A stretch of DNA of 64,000 bases from contig NZ_AP031496.1 in assembly GCF_042850945.1 (NCBI RefSeq), positions 5,394,001 through 5,458,000 of the forward strand, in the 5' to 3' direction. The notes under the pieces are model-generated. The model searched no databases. It was given only the letters and a program-made list of their open reading frames with translations, and was not told the DNA's origin. A program made the position numbers and the translations under genes. Shown here in pieces: positions 24,854 through 32,701 of this stretch (position 1 is the first letter of the stretch; every line of letters begins with the position of its first letter). The DNA is from Halioxenophilus aromaticivorans (lineage in GTDB: Bacteria; Pseudomonadota; Gammaproteobacteria; Pseudomonadales; Cellvibrionaceae).

Positions 24854-25768
24854 TTACTTGGACTGTTTTTTGTCTTCGTACATGCGGCTGTCGGCCAGCT
24901 GCTTGAGGGAGTCTAAGGTGTCGCCATCGTGGGGCCACACCGCCACACCGACGCTAATACCCAACTGCACCAGCTTGCCCTCACCGATGCGGAAAGGACT
25001 GGCGACGATTTGCTTTAACCGCTGGGCCAACGACACTTGCTGATCAGCATCCAATGGCTCGCGGATGATGACAAGGAATTCGTCTCCGCCGATTCGACCG
25101 ATGTGCTCGCCACCGCGCAACTTGGTGCGCAAACGGCGGGAAAATTCTATGAGAACTTGGTCACCGGCCAGGTGGCCGTGGACATCGTTAATTTTTTTGA
25201 ACTGATCAAAGTCGATAAACACCACGCTAAACCCAGCACCATCGCGCGAACCCTGTGCGCGCAGCTTGCGCAGTTGGTAATCGATGAAACGTAGGTTGGG
25301 CATTTGAGTGAGCGGATCGAGGTGAGCCAGTTGGCGTAGCTTTCGCTCGTTGGCTTTGTAACGGCTGACATCGTGGCAGCTCATCATGATGCCGTTTTCA
25401 CCGTTGGCTAAGGTCACTGGCAAAAACGTGATGTCGAAATGGCCCGCCACGCCAGAGGTATCAAACTTAGATAATAGGCGTTCATGCACGGTGATGCTCT
25501 CACCCGCCATACACGCTTGCATGGCAGACATGATGTAGTTATCGAAGGTGGATTCTTCAAACATCAGCGCCAGAGGCATACCGATGATGTTTTCTTTTGG
25601 CTTTTGGAGGTGGCGCTCGAACAGCGCGTTGACAGCGATGAAGGCGTAGGAGCTGTCGACCAAGGCGTAAAAATTACGCTGGTCGCCATCGAACATCCTT
25701 ACGTACTCTGCGTAAGGAGTACTTTGCCCACCATTAATAGAATGCAGCGCAATAACTTTGTCTGACAC
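24854..25768 (-). CDS. PAS-GGDEF diguanylate cyclase
   Basis: 304 residues. A PAS domain (about 25-140, FYALVDSSYAFIAVN ... ITFLPVTLANGENGIMMSCHDVSRY) is joined by a helical linker to a complete GGDEF domain with the active site RIGGDEFLVI, metal-binding DFDQFKKIND and the FRIGEGKLVQLGISVGVA segment. It should make cyclic di-GMP in the cytoplasm in response to a signal bound by PAS. The inhibitory site five residues before GGDEF reads RGGE and not RxxD, so product inhibition may be lost. The start is GTG with AGGG ten bases ahead. It sits inside the histidine cluster where hisA is expected. Confidence 0.93.
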   Translation of the reverse strand: MSDKVIALHSINGGQSTPYAEYVRMFDGDQRNFYALVDSSYAFIAVNALFERHLQKPKENIIGMPLALMFEESTFDNYIMSAMQACMAGESITVHERLLSKFDTSGVAGHFDITFLPVTLANGENGIMMSCHDVSRYKANERKLRQLAHLDPLTQMPNLRFIDYQLRKLRAQGSRDGAGFSVVFIDFDQFKKINDVHGHLAGDQVLIEFSRRLRTKLRGGEHIGRIGGDEFLVIIREPLDADQQVSLAQRLKQIVASPFRIGEGKLVQLGISVGVAVWPHDGDTLDSLKQLADSRMYEDKKQSK

Positions 25769-26156
25769 GCTTAATTAACCCTGATAACCCTTTCACTTTG
25801 GTGCCACCGAATCGGCCACCAACCTAAACTTATGTACTGTTTTTTTTGATTAGTTATTCACGCTGTGCTTTGGCTATGTTGGGAAGTGGCCAAAGACTGA
25901 TCCATCAGTGCGACAAAATATCGTTCAATGAGAATGTTTTCAATCGTTTTGACAGAAAACTTCATAATAAATTGCGCGGCAGATTTTGAATCGAAATTAC
26001 TGACAATTGTTTGACGACAAACACAACCGACACAGATCAAAAAAAGGTCAGAAATACGTCGTTGACTGTGGATAAAATTATAGAAAGAAAGGCTAAGTTG
26101 GATAGGACAAAGGCATACTCGGCGGGGCTAATGTGCCCCGCCGATGAAACAACCGC
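25769..26156 (-). other. Gene-free region between hisH and the GGDEF gene
   Basis: AT-rich, with no supported gene. The GC-rich hairpin CGGCGGGG-ctaatgtg-CCCCGCCG at 26120-26143, 14 bases after the hisH stop codon, probably ends or stabilises the hisBH transcript although no T run follows. It separates the GGDEF-hisF pair from hisBH transcriptionally. Confidence 0.5.
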
Positions 26157-26807
26157 TTATGGCTGCCATTGGCAGAAATTACGCAGCAGCTGCAAGCCCG
26201 CATCGTGGCTCTTTTCTGGATGAAATTGCACCGCGGCCAAATTATTTTGGCACAGTCCGGCACTGAATTTTACACCGTACTCGGTGCTGCCTAATTCCTG
26301 CGCAGAGTTATCCAGTTGCACACAGTAGCTGTGGACAAAATAAAAACGCTGCCCATTTTTAATGTTTTTCCACAGCGCGTGATCTTGGCTGTGGAAAACA
26401 TTATTCCAGCCCATGTGCGGCACTTTTAGTTTAGCGCCGTGCTCGTCGGTAAAGTCATTGCCGAAAAATCGCACATGGCCCGGCACAAGATTTAAACAAT
26501 CAACGCCACTGTTTTCTTCGCTGTGGGTGAGCAACAATTGCATACCCACGCAAATTCCTAACACTGGCTTGCCGGCGTCAATTTGAGATTTCACCAACTG
26601 GTCAAATCCCAACCGTTTTACTTCTTGCATGCAATCGCGCACCGCGCCTACGCCCGGGAACAAAATACGTTCGGCGCTGGCAATAACCTGAGCATCAGAG
26701 GTGACGACCACTTGTTGGTCATCAGCACACACGTGCTCTAAGGCACTGGCAGCGGAATGCAAATTGCCCATACCGTAGTCGCAAATGGCGATAATTTTTT
26801 TGCTCAC
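26157..26807 (-). CDS. hisH: Imidazole glycerol phosphate synthase, glutaminase subunit
   Basis: 216 residues, a class I glutamine amidotransferase: oxyanion strand LFPGVGAVRD, nucleophile Cys in GICVGMQLL, and His-Glu of the triad in VQFHPEKS. It supplies ammonia to HisF. The start is GTG with TAGGAG seven bases ahead. It follows hisB by 93 bases in the same direction. Confidence 0.96.
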   Translation of the reverse strand: MSKKIIAICDYGMGNLHSAASALEHVCADDQQVVVTSDAQVIASAERILFPGVGAVRDCMQEVKRLGFDQLVKSQIDAGKPVLGICVGMQLLLTHSEENSGVDCLNLVPGHVRFFGNDFTDEHGAKLKVPHMGWNNVFHSQDHALWKNIKNGQRFYFVHSYCVQLDNSAQELGSTEYGVKFSAGLCQNNLAAVQFHPEKSHDAGLQLLRNFCQWQP

Positions 26808-26900
26808 GCGTAACTCCTAACAGATTCGGTTGGGTGTGCTGTTTAAAGGATAATATTTCTTCGTTGCCCTGCAGTGGCTTTGTGTACCGGCCGACTGAGC

Positions 26901-27494
26901 TTACAAGGTGCCCTTGGTGGATGGCATTTGGTCACCCAAACGCGGATCTGGCTCTAGCGCCATGCGCAAGGCGCGGGCAAAAGCTTTAAACACTGTTTCA
27001 ATTTGGTGGTGGGCGTTGTCACCGCGCAGGCAATCGATGTGCATGGTCACTTTGGCGTGGTTCACAAAGCCGTGGAAAAACTCCGAGAAGAGTTCGGTAT
27101 CAAAATTGCCCACGCGCTTTTGGGTGAATGGAATATCCAGCATCAGGCCTGGGCGACCAGAAAAATCGATTACCACCCGCGACAGCGCTTCATCTAGAGG
27201 CACATAGGCGTGGCCGTAGCGACGAATACCTTTTTTATCACCCATCGCTTGTGCCATGGCTTGGCCCAGGGTAATGCCGATATCTTCTACGGTGTGATGG
27301 TCGTCGATGTGGGTATCGCCCTTACAGTAAATGTCTAGGTCGATCAGCCCATGACGGGAGATTTGATCCAGCATGTGCTCTAAAAACGGCACCCCAGTAT
27401 CGAACTTACCCTTGCCGGTGCCGTCCAGGTTAAGGCTGACCTTAATCTGGGTTTCTAGGGTATCTCTGCTGACGCTGGCGCTGCGCTCGGCCAT
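26901..27494 (-). CDS. hisB: Imidazoleglycerol-phosphate dehydratase
   Basis: 197 residues, the length of the monofunctional dehydratase without the phosphatase domain found in E. coli. The metal-binding motifs HMLDQISRHG, DDHHTVEDIGI and the second-half copies HGFVNHAKVTMHID and NAHHQIETVFKA are intact. It makes imidazoleacetol phosphate in histidine synthesis. GGAGAGTTACC precedes the ATG. It is the first gene of the hisB-hisH pair. Confidence 0.97.
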   Translation of the reverse strand: MAERSASVSRDTLETQIKVSLNLDGTGKGKFDTGVPFLEHMLDQISRHGLIDLDIYCKGDTHIDDHHTVEDIGITLGQAMAQAMGDKKGIRRYGHAYVPLDEALSRVVIDFSGRPGLMLDIPFTQKRVGNFDTELFSEFFHGFVNHAKVTMHIDCLRGDNAHHQIETVFKAFARALRMALEPDPRLGDQMPSTKGTL

Positions 27495-27609
27495 GGTAAC
27501 TCTCCGCTAAAATTGAGCGCGGATTATAAGTCCTGAACCCGGCGCACTCCAGTTTTCATGCCAGCCCCAGGGCTCAAAACCGCGGCCGGCACTCAGCTAG
27601 GTACCGGGA

Positions 27610-28842
27610 TTAACGCACATGCAGCTCTTTGAGCGATAAACTCATGGCCTCTTGGTCGGCCAAATAGTCTTTACTGATCATTTTGGACAACAGCGGGGTG
27701 CGGTCAAACACCCAATCGCGCACCACCGCTAAGGGCGCCGGCATCTGGTGGAAAACATTGCCTAATTTGCGCGCAAACTCTACGTGGTGGTTTACGTAGG
27801 CGACTCGGTCTTGCTCAAAGCCAGCAAAGCCCTGTTGCACCGCGTTGCTATCGGTCAAATCCACCCCCGCCAGCGCTCGCCCCAAGAAGTAACCATCCTC
27901 GATTGCCATGCCCATGCCATAGGCGGCGTAGGGCGATACCGGATGCACCGCATCCCCCAGGCAGACGACGCGGCCGGATGACCAGGTACTCAGCGAGGGC
28001 CGATTGTAGATATCCCAGCAGAAAATCTGCCGATCAAAATCGGTAACCTCAGGGAAACGAGGTAGAGGCTGAGCCCAGTTGGCCAGCAATCCTTGGACAT
28101 GCGACTTTACGCAGATCGGCTCCGGCGTGTGCTCCGCCACCGGCTCCACAATCCACCATTCAAACCCGGGCTTGCCATCGTGTAACATGGGAAAATAGCT
28201 GGCTTGAATGTGCCGGGAATGGGTTATATTGCCCATATTGCGGGGCAAATCCGGTACTTTTTCAGCATCGCACCAAGCCAACCAAACCCGAAGGCCGACG
28301 TGGAACAGATCGGGCTCACCAAAGGCTTGGACAGACACTTTAGATCGCACGCCGTCGGCGCCTATAAGGATATCCGTCTGGTCTCCGCCGCCGCCTTTAA
28401 AGTGCAGTGTTACGTCGCTGCCAGTATCCTCGTAGCGCTCAAAATCTCGATTAGAAATCAACGTGCCTACTGGCAGTAACGCCATCATTTTGGCAAAGGC
28501 GTTGGAGCGCAACATGCCGTAGTACCATCCTTTGATGCCAAAAGACTGCTCAATCAACGAATTAAACGGCAGTCGAGCCCGCAGTTTGCCCTTGTGATTG
28601 CGGAATTCCGTCACGGTAAAGGAGCCAAAATCGTTAATGTCGATGCCGTAATCGCGCAGCACCGCCAGTACCGGTACGCTCAACAGTACAACACCACCCA
28701 GAGGCTTGGGCGCAGGGTTGCGCTCGTAAATGCGCACATCAAAACCGCGCTTAAGCAACGCCAAGCCAGCAGACACACCACTAGGCCCCGCACCGACGAT
28801 GGCCACGCGCCTACCGGGCCGCCAATTTTCACTCGCAGTCAT
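27610..28842 (-). CDS. FAD-dependent aromatic-type monooxygenase
   Basis: 410 residues with the class A flavoprotein monooxygenase motifs: nucleotide-binding VAIVGAGPSGVSAG at the N-terminus, the DG motif LIGADGVRSKV near 160 and the GD motif VVCLGDAVHPVSPYAA near 300. Such enzymes hydroxylate aromatic or similar compounds using NAD(P)H; the substrate is unknown. AGAGGTGGTTTGA precedes the ATG. The gene is divergent from an AraC regulator at 29301, and a tandem array of the 17-bp element fills the space between them, so any shared control region contains the array. Confidence 0.88.
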   Translation of the reverse strand: MTASENWRPGRRVAIVGAGPSGVSAGLALLKRGFDVRIYERNPAPKPLGGVVLLSVPVLAVLRDYGIDINDFGSFTVTEFRNHKGKLRARLPFNSLIEQSFGIKGWYYGMLRSNAFAKMMALLPVGTLISNRDFERYEDTGSDVTLHFKGGGGDQTDILIGADGVRSKVSVQAFGEPDLFHVGLRVWLAWCDAEKVPDLPRNMGNITHSRHIQASYFPMLHDGKPGFEWWIVEPVAEHTPEPICVKSHVQGLLANWAQPLPRFPEVTDFDRQIFCWDIYNRPSLSTWSSGRVVCLGDAVHPVSPYAAYGMGMAIEDGYFLGRALAGVDLTDSNAVQQGFAGFEQDRVAYVNHHVEFARKLGNVFHQMPAPLAVVRDWVFDRTPLLSKMISKDYLADQEAMSLSLKELHVR

Positions 28843-28994
28843 TCAAACCACCTCTTTATTATTGGCTAAGGTCGAGGCAACAATCTAAATTGCCTTATTT
28901 GGATTAAATACGCTAATTAATCCATAATTTCGGTCATTTAGTCTTATAGGGAGATGGCTTTGGATATGCCCAACGGCTATAGAAGTTCTTGGGC

Positions 28995-29283
28995 CTGGGT
29001 TTCTTGATGATGTGGGTGTCTTGATAACGTGGGTGTCTTGATAACGTGGGTGTCTTGATAACGTGGGTGTCTTGATAACGTGGGTGTCTTGATAACGTGG
29101 GTGTCTTGATAACGTGGGTGTCTTGATAACGTGGGTGTCTTGATAACGTGGGTGTCTTGATAACGTGGGTGTCTTGATAACGTGGGTGTCTTGATAACGT
29201 GGGTGTCTTGATAACGTGGGTGTCTTGATAACGTGGGTGTCTTGATAACGTGGGTGTCTTGATAACGTGGGTGTCTTGATAGG
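28995..29283 (+). repeat. Array B: 16 tandem copies of a 17-bp unit
   Basis: The unit GTGGGTGTCTTGATAAC is repeated head to tail from 29012 to 29283 with no spacers; copies 1-15 are identical and copy 16 differs only at its last two bases. A decayed copy (CTGGGTTTCTTGATGAT) fits in register at 28995-29011. The right edge is 17 bases before the start codon of the AraC gene. The unit is the same element as in array A and near the transposase gene. Near-perfect identity indicates recent expansion. Confidence 0.97.
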
Positions 29284-29300
29284 ATAAAGGTAAGGTTGGT

Positions 29301-30251
29301 TTGGATTTACTTAGCCAAGTGCTGTCCAGTTTAAGAATTGAGTCCACCAGTATTTCGCGCTGGCGGTTATCTGCGCCTTGGGGTGTCGATGTGTCGCGGT
29401 TTGAGCCTGGTTTTTGTTTGCGCATTATTAGCGGATCGCTGTGTTGGCAAGGCGAAGATTCTAGGCCAATTTGGCTACACGCAGGCGATACCTTGCTGAC
29501 CTTGCGAGGTAGCAAAGGGCAATTGCGATCTGAACTTGGCACTCGTTGCACGGCCATTCACGAGCTGCCCTGGCAGGGCGACAGCTACACAGGCCTGGGC
29601 GCTAACCGCCAACCAAGCAGCGCTCAGCAGTTGCAATGGGGTGGCGGTGGCGAAGCCTGCGAGCTGTTGGGCTTGGCGTTTACCTTTCAATACTCCAGCA
29701 GCGTTCAGCTGCTGTCGTCGCTGCCAGAAATCATCGTCTTACCACAGGGCCAAGCACCCGCCGCGCCCTTTTTTACCAGCGCCATAAACCACCTGATGGA
29801 CGACCATCAACCCGGCTACCAAGCCGTGGCCGGCCAGCTTAGCGAACTGGTGGTGTTGAGCTTGCTGCGAGAGGTGATGCTGACCACAAATTCTGCCGCC
29901 AGCGGATGGTTGAAGGGTCTGCAAGACCGCCATATCCACCCCGCGCTATTGGCGATCCACAACACACCGCAGCAGCCATGGACATTAACCAACCTCGCCC
30001 AACAAGCAAAGCTGTCGCGCTCGGCCTTTGCCGCGCGATTTAAACGGATTGTGGGGATGGGGCCGGTGGAATATTTAAGTCGCTGGCGAATACAAATTGC
30101 CTGCGACCACCTTCGTAACAGCAGTGATTCCGTGGAGCAGATTGCCGCCCAAACGGGCTTTGGTAACGACAGAACCCTGCGGCGTGTGTTTAAGCAACAG
30201 TTAGGAATACCGCCGAGAGATTACCGGCGACACTACCGCGCCGGCAGTTAA
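29301..30251 (+). CDS. AraC-family transcriptional regulator
   Basis: 316 residues. The N-terminal cupin-type sensor domain (about 15-185; FEPGFCLRIISGSLCW, LHAGDTLLTL, CTAIHELPW) is followed by two helix-turn-helix motifs (TLTNLAQQAKLSRSAFAARF and VEQIAAQTGFGNDRTLRRVF) and the PPRDYRRHY end typical of the family. The start is TTG at 29301 with AAGG about nine bases ahead. It is divergent from the flavin monooxygenase gene and may control it. Its promoter must lie within or across the 17-bp tandem array, which could make expression depend on copy number. Confidence 0.9.
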   Translation: MDLLSQVLSSLRIESTSISRWRLSAPWGVDVSRFEPGFCLRIISGSLCWQGEDSRPIWLHAGDTLLTLRGSKGQLRSELGTRCTAIHELPWQGDSYTGLGANRQPSSAQQLQWGGGGEACELLGLAFTFQYSSSVQLLSSLPEIIVLPQGQAPAAPFFTSAINHLMDDHQPGYQAVAGQLSELVVLSLLREVMLTTNSAASGWLKGLQDRHIHPALLAIHNTPQQPWTLTNLAQQAKLSRSAFAARFKRIVGMGPVEYLSRWRIQIACDHLRNSSDSVEQIAAQTGFGNDRTLRRVFKQQLGIPPRDYRRHYRAGS

Positions 30252-30277
30252 ATCAAATCGGCAAAGCTAATCGGACG

Positions 30278-31111
30278 TTACATGCGTCCGAAAGCGCCAC
30301 TGTTTAAGTCGTTAACGGCCTGCTGAATTTCAGCCCGGGTATTCATCACAAATGGGCCGTAACGGGCCACTGGCTCGTTCATTGGATGGGCGGAGATCAA
30401 CAGTGCCCTAGCTCCTTCGGTGCTGGCCTCCACGGTAACGCCGCCGCCATCGGATAACACTGCCAGTTGCTGGCTGGCGACGACGACATCTCGGACCATT
30501 AGGCTGCCCTGATAGACGTACAACACCGAGTTGTAACCCTTGGGGATATCTATACGGGCGTGAGCATCCTCTTCCATCTGCACGTCGGCTAGCATCGGAT
30601 GCGAAGAAATTCCGGTGACTGGCCCTTTAACGCCATTAAGAGACCCGGCAATCAACCGTACCAGCACGCCGTTACTCGGGCTAAGTTCAGGAATTTGGTC
30701 GGCGGTGAGTTCTTGGTAGCGTGGTTCACGCATTTTTTCGGCAGCGGCAAGGTTGATCCACAACTGAAATCCCCACAACCGGCCCTCGGTTTGCTCAGGC
30801 ATCTCGGAGTGAAGTATGCCTTTCCCCGCAGTCATCCATTGCACACCACCAGGTTCAATCACGCCGTTGTTGCCCTGGCTGTCGCGGTGGCGCATGCGCC
30901 CATCCAGCATATAAGTGACCGTCTCAAAGCCGCGGTGCGGATGGGGCGGAAAACCACCGATGTAATCGGCGCTGTCATCACTGCGTATTTCGTCCAGTAA
31001 TAGAAAGGGGTCGTGCTCGCTAAGTTGATGCGAGCCGATACTGCGCTGTATCAACACACCATCGCCATCGCGCGTGTGCTGAGCGTTAATCAGCCGAGTT
31101 ACTTTGGCCAT
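30278..31111 (-). CDS. Pirin-family protein (YhhW-like quercetinase type)
   Basis: 277 residues with two cupin domains. The metal site of the first is marked by FPPHPHRGFETVTYML and GKGILHSEM (His-His-His-Glu), as in bacterial pirins such as YhhW, which can open flavonols. The true substrate is not known. AAGAAGGAGG stands before the ATG and overlaps the stop codon of the upstream gene, so it is cotranscribed and coupled with the glutathionyl-hydroquinone reductase. Confidence 0.93.
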   Translation of the reverse strand: MAKVTRLINAQHTRDGDGVLIQRSIGSHQLSEHDPFLLLDEIRSDDSADYIGGFPPHPHRGFETVTYMLDGRMRHRDSQGNNGVIEPGGVQWMTAGKGILHSEMPEQTEGRLWGFQLWINLAAAEKMREPRYQELTADQIPELSPSNGVLVRLIAGSLNGVKGPVTGISSHPMLADVQMEEDAHARIDIPKGYNSVLYVYQGSLMVRDVVVASQQLAVLSDGGGVTVEASTEGARALLISAHPMNEPVARYGPFVMNTRAEIQQAVNDLNSGAFGRM

Positions 31112-31123
31112 GGGGCCTCCTTC

Positions 31124-32086
31124 TTATTTCCATACCTCAAAGGGCAATCTAGGCCCTTTCGGAACCACCTGGGTGGGGTTGATATTTTTGTGGCTGTAGT
31201 AGTAATGCTGTTTGATGTGCTCCAAATGCACGGTTTCGGCCACGCCGGGCACGAAATACAGTTGTTCAAGGTAGCGTGATAATGCCGGGTAGTCGGCAAT
31301 ACGCTTTAAATTGCATTTAAAGTGGCCCACGTATACCGCATCAAATCGCACTAAGGTGGTAAACAATCGCCAATCGGCCTCGGTGATCTGATTTCCTACC
31401 AAGTACTCGTGGGCGCCTAAGCGTGATTCCAGCTGATCCAAGGTAGTGAACAGCGCTTCAAAGGCCTGCTCGTAAGCTTCCTGGGTCGTGGCGAAACCAG
31501 CTTTGTAGACACCGTTGTTGACGTTGTGGTACACCAAGTCGTTAATTTCATCGATCTCGGTACGCAGGGCGGGCGGATAGTAATCGTCGGTGTTGCCCGT
31601 GATAGCGTTAAATTCGCCGTTAAACATGCGGATAATGTCGGCACTCTCATTACTGACAATGGTCTCGCGCTGTTTATCCCACAGCACCGGTACGGTTACC
31701 CGGCCGGTGTACTGTGCATCGGCCCGGGTGTACACCTCGTGCAGATACTGGCTGCCAAACAGTTGATCGCCCTTGGCCGGGCCCCAGGTATCAAAACTCC
31801 ATCCGTTCTCCAGCATATGCGGGTGCACGATGGACACATCGATCACATCGGCCAGGGATTTAATGCTGCGGAATATCAAAGTGCGGTTTGCCCATGGGCA
31901 GGCCAGAGCCACGTACAGATGGTATCGGCCAGATTCCGCCTTGAAGCCACTATCGCCGTTGGGGCCGGGCTCGCCACTGGCAGTGACCCAATTGCGAAAT
32001 TTAGAGCTCTCGCGACGAAAACGCCCGCCGGAGCTCTCGGTGTCGTACCATTTATCCTGCCACTGACCTTCAACCAGCAAACCCAT
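31124..32086 (-). CDS. yqjG: Glutathionyl-hydroquinone reductase (Xi-class GST)
   Basis: 320 residues, the family length. The catalytic Cys is in ALACPWANRTLIF near residue 60, and the C-terminal helical domain has ITEADWRLFTTLVRFD, both diagnostic of YqjG/EcmB/PcpF. The enzyme removes glutathione from glutathionyl-hydroquinones in the cytoplasm. With the downstream pirin gene, 12 bases away, it forms a two-gene operon concerned with quinone or phenolic detoxification; azoR and the flavin monooxygenase nearby fit this theme. Confidence 0.95.
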   Translation of the reverse strand: MGLLVEGQWQDKWYDTESSGGRFRRESSKFRNWVTASGEPGPNGDSGFKAESGRYHLYVALACPWANRTLIFRSIKSLADVIDVSIVHPHMLENGWSFDTWGPAKGDQLFGSQYLHEVYTRADAQYTGRVTVPVLWDKQRETIVSNESADIIRMFNGEFNAITGNTDDYYPPALRTEIDEINDLVYHNVNNGVYKAGFATTQEAYEQAFEALFTTLDQLESRLGAHEYLVGNQITEADWRLFTTLVRFDAVYVGHFKCNLKRIADYPALSRYLEQLYFVPGVAETVHLEHIKQHYYYSHKNINPTQVVPKGPRLPFEVWK

Positions 32087-32274
32087 AATCTGAAGCCTCT
32101 ACTATCAATTTATGCAGCTATGCTAGCGTTACCGCCAAAAGCACCATAGCGCAGGGTTTTTAGGGAGTTGTTCAGGAAATTTGAGGCACAACGCCGGCAC
32201 CGAAAATTCAACCGTTTTACCGCCTACGGCTTCCCTCACGAAGTAAGTTTTGCCAGAATAGTCTTTCGAACCTG

Positions 32275-32616
32275 TTGAATTTCTGTCCAAAATACGTGAA
32301 CGCACACACCCTCACAGCGCTATTGAGAGATCGCCTGGCAAAGAGCAGCACGCTGTTTGCCTTGCTGGCGCTGTTGCTGTGTGCCCAAATTGCCGATAGC
32401 CACCACCTGGCAGAGCATGCCCATGGCGGCGATGAATCCGGCCTGTGCGATAGCTTACACACTCCTGCTGCCGCGCTATCTACCTCGGTGGGTCTGTGCC
32501 TGCCAGAGCCGCAAGTCGCCCATTGGCTAAACCAATATCAAACACCGGCGTTTAGTCCTCGTCGCAACGCCTTCAGGGCCATACGCGCCCCACCTCACTC
32601 CACAAAACTGGGCTAA
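32275..32616 (+). CDS. Small exported His-rich protein
   Basis: 113 residues or, from a GTG at 32296, 106. A hydrophobic signal segment (TLFALLALLLCAQIADS) is directly followed by SHHLAEHAHGGDESGLC, a cluster of four His plus acidic residues and Cys. No ribosome site is convincing for either start. The gene is 85 bases upstream of a TonB receptor with His/Glu-rich loops, in the same direction. It resembles the small DUF2946-type proteins found beside metal transport genes; metal binding is inferred from composition and neighbourhood. Confidence 0.65.
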   Translation: MNFCPKYVNAHTLTALLRDRLAKSSTLFALLALLLCAQIADSHHLAEHAHGGDESGLCDSLHTPAAALSTSVGLCLPEPQVAHWLNQYQTPAFSPRRNAFRAIRAPPHSTKLG

Positions 32617-32701
32617 TAATTAGCCCGCAAACTACCGCTGTCTGACTCCGCCCCAGCAACACCGCTAGGGGTAATTTGTATTTTGTTTTGTGGACAAACT
32701 A

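Noticed and set aside
25858..26040. Leftward 60-codon frame between hisH and the GGDEF gene
   Set aside because: No ribosome site, no motif, AT-rich context; treated as non-coding.
28995..29283. CRISPR array
   Set aside because: The units are only 17 bases and abut with no spacers, and no cas genes are present. Array A has spacers but they vary from 11 to 44 bases.
28934..29557. A 207-codon leftward frame across the tandem array encoding a 17-residue repeat (HPRYQDTHVIKTPTLSR)
   Set aside because: A 17-base unit without stops gives an open frame with 17-residue period in any frame by construction. It has no ribosome site, overlaps the AraC gene and has no plausible fold.
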